From: Micromonospora siamensis
Lineage (GTDB): Bacteria > Actinomycetota > Actinomycetes > Mycobacteriales > Micromonosporaceae
DNA length: 64,000 nt
Direction of reading: 5' to 3'
NCBI RefSeq assembly: GCF_900090305.1
Contig: NZ_LT607751.1
Coordinates: 4,402,001 to 4,466,000 of the forward strand
The notes under the pieces are model-generated. The model saw only the letters and a list, made by a program, of their open reading frames with translations, had not been told where the DNA came from and ran no database searches. This document shows, one piece after another, positions 16,819 to 24,457 of this stretch (position 1 is its first letter; every line of letters starts with the position of its first letter). The position numbers and the translations under genes were made by a program.

Positions 16819-18393
16819 TCACACCTGTCCGGCGTAGAAGCCGTACCGGGCCAGCGGCTCGACGATCTGCTCCTCCTCGTACGACAGGTGCGACAGCAGG
16901 GTGTCGGTGAGCACGTCGACGGCCCGTTGCAGGGCGGTCAGGTCGCCGGGTTCGCGGATCAGGTCGACCAGTGCCCGGTCCACCCCCTCCACCACGTCGT
17001 GGATCACCACGTGCTCCTGCTCCAGCCGGTCGAGGACGGGCGCGAGCCCGGCGTCGGCGCGACGCAGGTACGGGAAGATGGAGTTGTCCTCCAGTCCGTG
17101 GTGCTGGGTGACCATCGTGCAGTACGCGGCGCAGTACGCCCCGAGCGTCCAGTTGTTCTGCCGCATGGTCATCCGGTTGAGCACGCCCCGGGCCTCCCCC
17201 GCCGAGACGATCCCCCGCCGGACCTGTTCCAGCAGGTCGCGTACCTGGCGCAGTTCTTGGCGCAGGTGGTCGTGCACGTCGACCAGGTGCGCGCCGACGG
17301 CCTGCTGGTGCGGGGTGTAGGTCTGCCCGGCGGGGGCGGGCGGGGCCGTCGGGCGGGTGGACTCGTCCCACCGGCCGTGCTCGGTGAGGCGTACCCCCGG
17401 GTCGGGGGTGGGGCGGACGGCGAGCGCGGGCGCGGCGCCGGCCTCGACCACCTCGCGCTGTTTCTCGACGGCGGCGGTGCGAGCCTGGGGGTCGGGTTCG
17501 GCGCGCTCGGCGGCGACCAGTTCCCGCACGGCGGGGGCGACCTCCTGGGCGAAGAGCTGGATCGTGGTGGGGTCGTCGGCGCCCAGGACGAACGTGGAGA
17601 TGCCGTGCTCGACGGCCAGGCCGGCCAGCTCCTCCACCCACTGGGCGGGCGGGCCGGCCAGGAACCCGGACCGGGTGGGGGTGAACTCCCCGGAGACGTT
17701 CAGCAGCCGGCGTACCGCCCCGGGGTCCCGGCCGGCCGCCTCGGCGCCCTCGTCGACCAGCGCGTTCATCGCGGGCAGCTCGGCCGCCCCCTTCGGCAGG
17801 TACGCCAGCGACGGCAGCCACCCGTCCGCGGCCCGGCCGACCAGCCGCAGCATCCGCGGCTTGTACGCGCCGACCCAGATGCCCACCTCGTGCGCGGGTG
17901 CCGGGCCGCGCTTGGCGCCGTGCACCCGGTAGTGCTCGCCGTCGACCCGGACCCCGCCCCGCCGGTCGGTGGCCCACACCTCCCGGATGATCCGGATCGC
18001 CTCGTCCAGGGCGTCCACCGCCTGCCCGGGGGTCAACCGACGGCCGCCGTTGGCCTCGATCGCCTCCCAGAACGCGCCCGCACCGAGACCCAGCTCGACC
18101 CGGCCGCCGGAGAGCAGGTCGAGGCTGGCGACGCTGCGGGCCAGCACCACGGGCTGGCGCAGCGGCAGGTTCAGCACGTTGCCGCTGAGCCGGATCCGGC
18201 TGGTGGCCGCCGCCAGGTAGGACATCAGCGTCCAGGTGTCCAGGAAGCCCGGCTGGTACGGATGGTCCTGGAAGGTGGCCAAGTCCAGGCCAACCTGTTC
18301 GCAGAGCCGGGTCAGGGCGACGACCTGCTCGGGGTGCCGGGCGTCGGGGGTGAGGAAGCTGCCGAAGGCCAGCTCGTGGCCGTAGTCCGTCAC
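16819..18393 (-). CDS. LLM-class F420-type oxidoreductase fused to a hemerythrin domain
   Basis: 524 aa from GTG 18393 (reads TDYGHELAFGSFLTP). Residues 1-310 are a luciferase-like TIM barrel of the F420/flavin-dependent group (FGSFLTP start, SGNVLNLPLRQPVVLARSVASLDLLSGGRVELGLGAG, EIGIWVGAYKPRML-type region). After a Pro/Ala-rich linker (about 330-375), residues 380-520 form a four-helix hemerythrin HHE domain. Candidate iron ligands are the HQQAVGAHLVDVHDHL, QHHGLEDNSIFP and LSHLSYEEEQ stretches. The long open frame upstream of 18393 is not part of the gene. The fusion suggests an oxygen- or redox-sensing partner domain. Confidence 0.8.
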   Translation of the reverse strand: MTDYGHELAFGSFLTPDARHPEQVVALTRLCEQVGLDLATFQDHPYQPGFLDTWTLMSYLAAATSRIRLSGNVLNLPLRQPVVLARSVASLDLLSGGRVELGLGAGAFWEAIEANGGRRLTPGQAVDALDEAIRIIREVWATDRRGGVRVDGEHYRVHGAKRGPAPAHEVGIWVGAYKPRMLRLVGRAADGWLPSLAYLPKGAAELPAMNALVDEGAEAAGRDPGAVRRLLNVSGEFTPTRSGFLAGPPAQWVEELAGLAVEHGISTFVLGADDPTTIQLFAQEVAPAVRELVAAERAEPDPQARTAAVEKQREVVEAGAAPALAVRPTPDPGVRLTEHGRWDESTRPTAPPAPAGQTYTPHQQAVGAHLVDVHDHLRQELRQVRDLLEQVRRGIVSAGEARGVLNRMTMRQNNWTLGAYCAAYCTMVTQHHGLEDNSIFPYLRRADAGLAPVLDRLEQEHVVIHDVVEGVDRALVDLIREPGDLTALQRAVDVLTDTLLSHLSYEEEQIVEPLARYGFYAGQV

Positions 18394-18467
18394 GTTCCGC
18401 TCCCTCGCCTCAGGTGATCTTCCGCCACGGTAGCCCGCGCGGTGCGGCCCGCACGCCGGACCCGACG

Positions 18468-18815
18468 TCAGCGGGCGCAGCCGACGCAGGTACGCGCGGA
18501 CGGCCGGACCGCCAGCCGCTCGGCCGGGATCGGCTGCCCGCACCGCTCGCAGACGCCGTAGCTGCCGTCGGCCAGGCGGGCCAGGGCCTCGTCCAGCTCG
18601 GCCACCCGCCGGTGCGCCCCGGCCAGCAGCGCGGCGACCTGGGCACGCTCGAAGGCGATGGTGGCGCCCTCCGGGTCGTGCTCGTCGTCGGCGTTGGAGT
18701 CCAGCGAGGCGTCGATGACACCCTTCAGATCCAGGGTGAGTGCGGCGATCTGCGCTTCGGCGTCGGCCCGGGCCGCACGCAGCGCCGCCCCGACGGCATC
18801 GGAAGGGTTGTTCAC
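18468..18815 (-). CDS. DksA/TraR-type zinc-finger protein
   Basis: 115 aa from GTG 18815, which has AAAGGTGGG just upstream; a GTG three codons earlier overlaps that ribosome site. The N-terminal two-thirds is a helical hairpin (coiled coil, residues 10-80). The C-terminus has the four-cysteine C4 zinc finger CERCGQ...CVGC. The family includes secondary-channel binders of RNA polymerase acting with ppGpp. Actinobacterial members often lack the DksA tip Asp residues and their role is less clear. Confidence 0.85.
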   Translation of the reverse strand: MNNPSDAVGAALRAARADAEAQIAALTLDLKGVIDASLDSNADDEHDPEGATIAFERAQVAALLAGAHRRVAELDEALARLADGSYGVCERCGQPIPAERLAVRPSARTCVGCAR

Positions 18816-18904
18816 CGAACCCACCTTTCAGCGGTGTTCTTCGATGCGACGCCGGCATAGGGTGCCGGTGAACGGCCGCCGAAGTTCCTCCGGAAGGAGT
18901 GACC

Positions 18905-20746
18905 GTGACCCGCCACCACCGCCGTCGCGTCCGCCGTCCCCTGAGCCTCGCCCTGCTCCTGCTAGCGGTCACCGCGCTGGTCGCCCCGACGTCCGCCACC
19001 GCCGCGGCCCTCCCCTACCAGGACCCCACGCTACCCGTGGCCACCCGGGTCGCCGACCTGCTGTCCCGGATGACCCTGGACGAGAAGATCGGCCAGATGA
19101 CCCAGGCCGAGCGGGGTTCGGTGACCAACGCCGACCTGACCACCTACCGGCTCGGCTCGATCCTCTCCGGCGGCGGCTCGGCCCCCTCGCCCAACACCGC
19201 CACCGGCTGGGCCGACATGTACGACGGCTTCCAGCGCGCCGCCCTGGCCACTCCGCTGGCCATCCCGATGATCTACGGCGTGGACGCGGTGCACGGACAC
19301 AACAACGTGTACGGGGCGACGATCTTCCCGCACAACATCGGCCTCGGCGCCACCCGCGACCCGGCGCTGGTGCAGCAGATCGGCCAGGCGGTCGCCGAGG
19401 AGGTCTCCGGCACCGGCATCGACTGGGACTTCGCGCCGTGCCTCTGCGTGGCCCGCAACGACCGGTGGGGTCGGACGTACGAGTCGTTCGGCGAGACGCC
19501 GGACATCCCGTCGAGCATGACCACCTTCGTCACCGGGTTGCAGGGCGCCACCCTGGGCGGCCCGACCTCGGTGCTGGCCACCGCCAAGCACTACCTCGGC
19601 GACGGCGGCACCACCGGCGGCGACGACCAGGGCGACACCGCGCTGAGCGAGGCCGACCTGCGGGCCATCCACCTGCCGCCGTTCCAGGCCGCGATCCAGC
19701 GCAGCGTCGGTTCGGTGATGATCTCCTACAGCAGCTGGAACGGGGTGAAGCTGCACGGCAACGCGTACCTGATCAACACCTTGCTGAAGGGCGAGTTGGG
19801 CTTCACCGGGTTCGTGGTCTCCGACTGGAACGGCATCGACCAGATCGACGGCGCGTCCGGCTTCACCGCCGCCGAGGTCACCGCCGCGATCAACGCCGGC
19901 ATCGACATGGTCATGGTCCCGACCGCCTGGAAGACCTTCGTCAGCACGCTCCGCGCCGAGGTGCAGAACGGGCACGTCGCGCTCAGCCGGATCGACGACG
20001 CCAACCGGCGCATCCTCACCAAGAAGTTCGAGCTGGGGCTCTTCGAGCGGCCGTACACCGACCGGAGCCTCACCCCGACGGTCGGCGACGCCGCGCACCG
20101 GGCGCTGGCCCGGCAGGCGGTCCGCGAGTCGCAGGTGCTGCTGAAGAACTCGGGCGGGGTGCTGCCGCTGGCCCGGGACAACAACAAGATCTTCGTCGCC
20201 GGCAAGAACGCCGACAACATCGGTAACCAGAGCGGCGGCTGGACCATCTCCTGGCAGGGCTCGTCGGGGAACATCACCCCGGGCACCAGCGTCCTGCAGG
20301 GCATCCGGGCCGCCGTCGGTCCCACCTCGACGGTCACCTACAACCAGCGCGGCACCGGCATCGACGCCAGCTACCGGGCCGCGATCGCGGTGGTCGGCGA
20401 GACCCCGTACGCCGAGGGCCAGGGTGACCGGACCGGCAGCATGAGCCTGGACCGCGACGACCTACGGACCATCTCCACGCTGCGCAAGGCGGGCGTGCCG
20501 GTGATCGTGGTGCTGGCGTCCGGCCGCCCGCTCGACGTCGCCGCGGAGCTGCCCAACTGGAACGCGCTGCTCGCGTCGTGGCTGCCCGGCACCGAGGGCG
20601 CCGGCGTCGCCGACGTGCTCTTCGGCGGGTACGCGCCCACCGGCAAACTGCCGATGACCTGGATGAACTCGGTCAGCCAGCAGCCGATCAACGCAGGCGA
20701 CGGGCAGGTCCCGCTCTTTCCGCAGGGCTATGGACTGACCTGGTGA
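18905..20746 (+). CDS. Secreted glycoside hydrolase family 3 (beta-glucosidase type)
   Basis: 613 aa from GTG 18905, placed five bases after GGAAGGAG; the GTG at 18899 lies inside that site. A Sec signal peptide is evident: RHHRRRVRRP, hydrophobic LSLALLLLAVTALVAP, cleavage near ATAAA. GH3 N-domain features are LDEKIGQMTQAE, YGVDAVHGHNNV, ATAKHYLGDGGT, and the nucleophile region FVVSDWNGI with the catalytic Asp. The GH3 C-domain starts near residue 390 (LARQAVRESQVLLKN) and ends with PLFPQGYGLTW. No C-terminal fibronectin-type domain. It acts outside the cell on beta-glucosides or xylo-oligomers. No LacI-type palindrome found in its short upstream gap. Confidence 0.9.
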   Translation: MTRHHRRRVRRPLSLALLLLAVTALVAPTSATAAALPYQDPTLPVATRVADLLSRMTLDEKIGQMTQAERGSVTNADLTTYRLGSILSGGGSAPSPNTATGWADMYDGFQRAALATPLAIPMIYGVDAVHGHNNVYGATIFPHNIGLGATRDPALVQQIGQAVAEEVSGTGIDWDFAPCLCVARNDRWGRTYESFGETPDIPSSMTTFVTGLQGATLGGPTSVLATAKHYLGDGGTTGGDDQGDTALSEADLRAIHLPPFQAAIQRSVGSVMISYSSWNGVKLHGNAYLINTLLKGELGFTGFVVSDWNGIDQIDGASGFTAAEVTAAINAGIDMVMVPTAWKTFVSTLRAEVQNGHVALSRIDDANRRILTKKFELGLFERPYTDRSLTPTVGDAAHRALARQAVRESQVLLKNSGGVLPLARDNNKIFVAGKNADNIGNQSGGWTISWQGSSGNITPGTSVLQGIRAAVGPTSTVTYNQRGTGIDASYRAAIAVVGETPYAEGQGDRTGSMSLDRDDLRTISTLRKAGVPVIVVLASGRPLDVAAELPNWNALLASWLPGTEGAGVADVLFGGYAPTGKLPMTWMNSVSQQPINAGDGQVPLFPQGYGLTW

Positions 20747-20752
20747 CCCGCC

Positions 20753-20780
20753 CCGGGGGAGGGTGCCGGCCCTCCCCCGG
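20753..20780. terminator. Hairpin after the GH3 gene
   Basis: CCGGGGGAGGG (20753-20763) pairs perfectly with CCCTCCCCCGG (20770-20780) around a 6-base loop, just past the GH3 stop. It lies 5 bp from the end of the convergent DUF2238 gene and could serve both. Confidence 0.7.
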
Positions 20781-20784
20781 CCCG

Positions 20785-21432
20785 TCACACCACCAGCGCG
20801 GGAACGGTGGCCGGCCGGGCGTCGGGGGCGGGCAGCTGCCGGTCGTGCCAACGGCTGAGCAGCGCCAGCGAGGTGACCGCGCCGACCAGGGCGAGGAACA
20901 TGTCCCACTGGGTGTCCCAGACGTCGCCCTGGGTGGCCAGGAAGTCGTCGGCGGCGGACCCGCCGGCCACCGCCGCCCACCACTCGATCATCTCGAAGAA
21001 GGCGCTGAACGCCAGGCAGGCGCAGACCGTCAACGGGGCGAGCCACCGGCTGCCGCGCAGCGGCGAGCGGCGGACCAGGATCTCCCGGACCAGGATCGCC
21101 GGGACGAAGCCCTGGGCGAAGTGACCGAGCCGGTCGTACGGGTTGCGGGACAGGTCGAGCGCGTCGCGCACCCAGTCGCCCAGCGGGGTGCGCGCGTAGG
21201 TCCAGTGCCCGCCCGCGACGAGGATCAGCGCGTGCACGGCCAGCAGGCAGCAGAGCAGCGTGGTCAGCGGGAACCGCCGCCAGGTCACCAGCACCAGCGG
21301 CACCCCGACGATCACCCAGACCGTCTCCAGCAGCCAGGTCAGCCGGTCGTACGGGTCGATGCCGGAGACCACGAGCGCGACCAGGACCAGCCCCAGCAGG
21401 AGCTTCGGAACCACCGCGCGTGCTCTTGCCAC
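20785..21432 (-). CDS. DUF2238 (YjdF-like) membrane protein
   Basis: 215 aa, GTG start at 21432. Six predicted membrane helices. DUF2238 hallmarks are GGHWTYARTPLG, NPYDRLGHFAQGFVPA, FFEMIEWW and TQGDVWDTQWDMFLALVGA. Function of the family is unknown. Preceded by a 344-bp non-coding stretch carrying an operator-like palindrome. Confidence 0.85.
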   Translation of the reverse strand: MARARAVVPKLLLGLVLVALVVSGIDPYDRLTWLLETVWVIVGVPLVLVTWRRFPLTTLLCCLLAVHALILVAGGHWTYARTPLGDWVRDALDLSRNPYDRLGHFAQGFVPAILVREILVRRSPLRGSRWLAPLTVCACLAFSAFFEMIEWWAAVAGGSAADDFLATQGDVWDTQWDMFLALVGAVTSLALLSRWHDRQLPAPDARPATVPALVV

Positions 21433-21776
21433 CGTGGACCGTCCCTCCGTGCCGTGCCCGGCCGCGCGGACCCGTCCCGACGCTGACGCCGGTGCCCCTG
21501 GACGCCGACGACAGGGACCATAGCCGACGGAGTCCCGTCACCGGTGGTGCGGACGGCGGCGGTGCGGACGGCGGCGGCGGACATCTCCGCGAGCGGGATA
21601 CCTCAGGGTCATATTGATACCTCTCAGGTATCACGGTCCCGGAGGTGACACGGTCCCGTCGAGGCAGCGCCTCACGGTGAGGGGGCGGTTCAGGCCAGGC
21701 GGGCAGCTCGGTCACGTCGCGCACGCGGCGAGCCGGAAGTCGCGGGTACGCCACAGTAGTAGACAGCGCGCCGGGG
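21433..21776. other. Non-coding region upstream of the DUF2238 gene
   Basis: 344 bp without a credible gene. Contents, left to right: GC-rich DNA with an imperfect GCGGACGGCGGCGGT direct repeat around 21547-21581; a cluster of GATACCT half-sites (21597-21603, 21616-21622 and inverted 21626-21632); and a CACGGTCCCG direct repeat at about 21632 and 21649. The AT-richer patch around 21608-21620 is the most promoter-like part. Confidence 0.5.
21615..21633. promoter_or_regulatory. Operator-like palindrome TGATACCT-CTC-AGGTATCA
   Basis: Perfect 8-bp inverted repeat with a 3-bp spacer, in a less GC-rich pocket. A third GATACCT half-site lies at 21597-21603. Located 183 bp upstream of the DUF2238 start. 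No transcription factor gene is adjacent, so the cognate regulator is unknown. Confidence 0.5.
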
Positions 21777-22055
21777 TCAGGACCTTCCGTCCCGGTCCCC
21801 GGTGGAGGGACCGGACGCCGGACCGTCGTTCGGTGTGGCGCTCCGGCCGCCGCTGAGCAGGATCGCCGCCTCGATCCGCAGCAGCAGGCCGCCGATCACC
21901 ATCAGTGCCCCGACGGCGAACGCCGCAGCCGAGCCGGACGTCCCGACGGTGACGGCCACGACCAACGCCCCGACGACGACCGACAGCGCTCCCAGGACGG
22001 CGGCCGACGTGCCGGGTGGGGTCGGTCGGTACACCGGGTTCGGGGTGCGGCTCAC
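21777..22055 (-). CDS. Small two-helix membrane protein
   Basis: 92 aa from GTG 22055 (reads SRTPNPVYRPTPPGTSAAVLG). A Pro/Thr-rich N-terminus precedes two hydrophobic segments (about 20-42 and 48-70) and a Gly/Ser/Asp-rich tail. No recognised family. The upstream part of the open frame overlaps a strong terminator hairpin and is excluded. Confidence 0.6.
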   Translation of the reverse strand: MSRTPNPVYRPTPPGTSAAVLGALSVVVGALVVAVTVGTSGSAAAFAVGALMVIGGLLLRIEAAILLSGGRSATPNDGPASGPSTGDRDGRS

Positions 22056-22090
22056 CCCCGGAGTGTAGGCGGCGGATGCGCCTCGCCGGG

Positions 22091-22130
22091 GCCCCGCCGC
22101 GGCCCGGGTCGTCCCGGGCCGCGGCGGGGC
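22091..22130. terminator. Very strong terminator hairpin after the cyclase gene
   Basis: GCCCCGCCGCGGCCCGGG at 22091-22108 pairs perfectly over 18 bp with 22113-22130 around the loop TCGT. It ends the 26751-22210 minus-strand tailoring operon. No U-tract. Confidence 0.8.
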
Positions 22131-22209
22131 TCTCCACTTGCCGCAAGCCGGGCGAACCCCGCCAGCGGAGACCGCGGTACGCCGCACATCGCGCCAACAA
22201 GGCGGCGGG

Positions 22210-22887
22210 TCAGTCCTCGGCTTGCCAGCGGTAGAACTCCTTGGCCACCGCGTCCTCCGGGCCCTTCCAGCTCTCCGGGTCGTACGCGCTGATGTACGGG
22301 CTCAGGTCCTCCTGGATCTTGGAGAAGGCCGGGGTGTCGTGGTTCTCCCGCACGGCGGCGAACGACGCGTCGGTCTGCTCCAGCACGTGCAGGTAGACGT
22401 CGTCGATGGAGTAGAGCCACCGCCCGGTGACGCCCAGCCGCTTCGGCAGCTCACCGGCGTCGGACTCGGCGAAGATCCGGGCGACGTCCGGTTCGGCGCC
22501 CGGCTTGATCCGGGCCACGATGATGGTCCGGTTCGGGGCGGTGGTCTCCCCGTCCGGTGGTTCGGCCGGCTCCCAGTGGTAGAACGGCTTCGCCACCGAG
22601 TCCGACGGGTTCTTCCAGTAGCGCGGGTACGGCGTCACGTACGGGGCGATCTTCTCGGCGATCTGCTGGAAGGCGGGCAGCCCTCGGGTCTGGCCGGTCA
22701 CCGCCGGGTCGGCGACCCGTTCGATCACGTGGATGTAGAGGTCGTGGAAGGACAGCAGGGTACGGCCGATCACGCCGAGGTCCTGCGGTCGGGTGGTCCG
22801 GTCGTAGTAGCCGAACGTGTCGGCGACGACGCGCTCGCTCTCCTCGCCGGGCACCATCCGACAGACGATCACGTTCCGAAAGGTCAT
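22210..22887 (-). CDS. Tandem TcmI-type aromatic polyketide cyclase
   Basis: 225 aa from ATG 22887, five bases after AGGAG. Two consecutive copies of the type II polyketide cyclase (TcmI) fold. Residues 1-110 include RNVIVCRMVPG, ADTFGYYD, FHDLYIHVIE, APYVTPYPRYWKNPSDSVAKPFYHW. Residues 118-225 include RTIIVARIKPGAE, FAESDAGELPKRLGVTGRWLYS, DVYLHVLE, ISAYDPESWKGPEDAVAKEFYRW. Single-domain TcmI is about 109 aa, so this is an internal duplication or fusion. Such enzymes fold the last rings of multicyclic aromatic polyketides. Last gene of the tailoring operon. Confidence 0.9.
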   Translation of the reverse strand: MTFRNVIVCRMVPGEESERVVADTFGYYDRTTRPQDLGVIGRTLLSFHDLYIHVIERVADPAVTGQTRGLPAFQQIAEKIAPYVTPYPRYWKNPSDSVAKPFYHWEPAEPPDGETTAPNRTIIVARIKPGAEPDVARIFAESDAGELPKRLGVTGRWLYSIDDVYLHVLEQTDASFAAVRENHDTPAFSKIQEDLSPYISAYDPESWKGPEDAVAKEFYRWQAED

Positions 22888-22913
22888 CACTGCTCCTAGG
22901 GTGAGTGGGGTGG

Positions 22914-24140
22914 TCAGATGGTGAACGTGACGGGGAGTTCCAGCAGGCCGCGGAACGGCGACGCGGCCGGCAGTCGGCGCAGCTCGTCGACCGGCACCCC
23001 GAGCCGCAGCCCGGGCAGCCGACGCAGCAGCGCCCCGATCCCGATCCGCGCCTCCATCCGGGCCAGCGAGACGCCGAGGCAGTAGTGCACGCCGTACCCG
23101 AAGCCGAGGTGCGGTCCCCGCACCCGGCGCAGGTCCAGCCGGTCCGGGTCGGTGAAGTGCCCCGGGTCGTGGTTCGCGGAGTTGATGACCACGCCGACCA
23201 GCGAACCCGCCGGGATGCGCCGGCCCTGGTACTCCAGGTCCTCGGTGGCGATCCGGGGGCTGGCCACCGGCAGCGGCCCGTCGAAGCGCAGCAGCTCCTC
23301 GACCGCCGACGGCAGCAGCTCCGGGCGGTCCCGCAGCAGGGCGAGCTGGTCGGGATGGGTCAGCAGCGCCACCACCGCGTTGCCGAGGAAGTCTGCGGTG
23401 GTCTGGTGGCCGGCGAACAGCAGCAGGAAGGTGGTGGTGACCAGCTCCGCCTCGGAGAGCTTCCCCTCCTGGTCGCAGGCGTCGATCAGCGCGCTGACGA
23501 TGTCGTCGGCCGGGTGGGCCCGCTTCGCCGCGACCAGGCCGGCGAGGTAGTGGTGCAGCCGCAGCTGGGCCTCCTGCACGGCCGCCCGCTCCTCCTGCGG
23601 GCTGCGCCGCGACGACCCGGAGGTCCGGATCACCTGGGTCCAGTCCAGCACCCGGTCGTGGTCGGCCGGCGGGATGCCGAGCAGTTCCGAGATCACCCTC
23701 ATCGGCAGCGGGATGGCGAAGTCCCCCATCAGCTCCGCCTCGCCCCTCGGGACGACCTTGTCGAGCAGGTCGTCGACGATCTGCGCCACCCGGGGACGCA
23801 ACGCCTCGATCCGGCGCGGGGCGAAGGCCTGCGAGATCATCCGGCGTAGTCGGGTGTGCTCCGGCGGGTCGGCGTTGAGCATGTTGCGGTTCAACGCCTC
23901 GGAGTTCGGTCCGAAGATCTTCAGGTAGTGCTGCTCCGGGCCGTACAGGTCCTTGGAGAGCCGCGGGTCGACCAGCGCCGCCCGGGCGTCGTCGTAGCGG
24001 GTGATCAGGTACTGGTCGAATCGCGGCGAACTCACCGGACAGACCGGGGCGTCGGCGCGCAGCCGGGCGAAGGACGGGTACGGGTTCGCGGCGAACTCGT
24101 CGGTGTAGAGCTGCTCGGCGGGCACCGTCTCGTCGGTCAT
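22914..24140 (-). CDS. Cytochrome P450
   Basis: 408 aa, ATG start overlapping the preceding ABM gene (ATGA). Class I bacterial P450 landmarks: NADPPEHTRLRRMISQAFAPRR (C-helix region), FAGHQTTADF (I-helix with the acid/alcohol-type Thr pair), EELLRF (ExxR), and the heme loop FGYGVHYCLG with Cys about 354. Needs external ferredoxin, which is not encoded nearby. In this operon it most plausibly hydroxylates or couples an aromatic polyketide. Confidence 0.92.
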   Translation of the reverse strand: MTDETVPAEQLYTDEFAANPYPSFARLRADAPVCPVSSPRFDQYLITRYDDARAALVDPRLSKDLYGPEQHYLKIFGPNSEALNRNMLNADPPEHTRLRRMISQAFAPRRIEALRPRVAQIVDDLLDKVVPRGEAELMGDFAIPLPMRVISELLGIPPADHDRVLDWTQVIRTSGSSRRSPQEERAAVQEAQLRLHHYLAGLVAAKRAHPADDIVSALIDACDQEGKLSEAELVTTTFLLLFAGHQTTADFLGNAVVALLTHPDQLALLRDRPELLPSAVEELLRFDGPLPVASPRIATEDLEYQGRRIPAGSLVGVVINSANHDPGHFTDPDRLDLRRVRGPHLGFGYGVHYCLGVSLARMEARIGIGALLRRLPGLRLGVPVDELRRLPAASPFRGLLELPVTFTI

Positions 24141-24457
24141 CGTGCCTCCCCGGAGTCGGCGCGCATGCTGTGCAGCACCTGGTACGTGTGCCGCTCGGCG
24201 GATTCGCGCAGCTCCCGGATCACCCGCAGCAGCCGGTCGCGCTGCTCGCTGCGCCCGAAGGCGTCCAGCCGTTCCCGGTCGGCCCAGTCGCTCATCACCA
24301 GGTAGGTGCGCGGGTCGTCGGCGTCGCGGACCAGGTCCTGGCGCAGACAGCCGTCCAGGGTGCCGATCTGCTCCGCCGCGGCCAGCCACTCCGCCTCGAA
24401 GCGCTCCTCGCAGCCGGGCCGGGTCCGCATCGCCAGGACGGTCCGCACGGTGCTCAT
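24137..24457 (-). CDS. Antibiotic biosynthesis monooxygenase (ABM) family protein
   Basis: 106 aa, ATG overlapping the stop of the preceding FAD monooxygenase gene (ATGA at 24454-24457). Ferredoxin-like ABM fold: RTVLAMRTRPGCEERFEAEWLAAAEQIG, CLRQDLVRDADDPRTYLVMSDWADRERLDAF. ABM enzymes are cofactor-free oxygenases (anthrone to anthraquinone in aromatic polyketide pathways). It resembles the first ABM-like module of the neighbouring fusion protein, suggesting duplication. Confidence 0.85.
   Translation of the reverse strand: MSTVRTVLAMRTRPGCEERFEAEWLAAAEQIGTLDGCLRQDLVRDADDPRTYLVMSDWADRERLDAFGRSEQRDRLLRVIRELRESAERHTYQVLHSMRADSGEAR

Noticed and set aside
16819..18999. 726-codon reading of the F420 oxidoreductase frame starting at 18999
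   Set aside because: The first 200 codons overlap the DksA-like gene and are Arg/Gly/Pro-rich; the family start is GTG 18393.
21614..21856. 80-codon plus-strand ORF across the operator-like palindrome
   Set aside because: Arg/Gly-rich with no family signal, overlaps the minus-strand two-helix protein gene, and its start lies within the palindrome.
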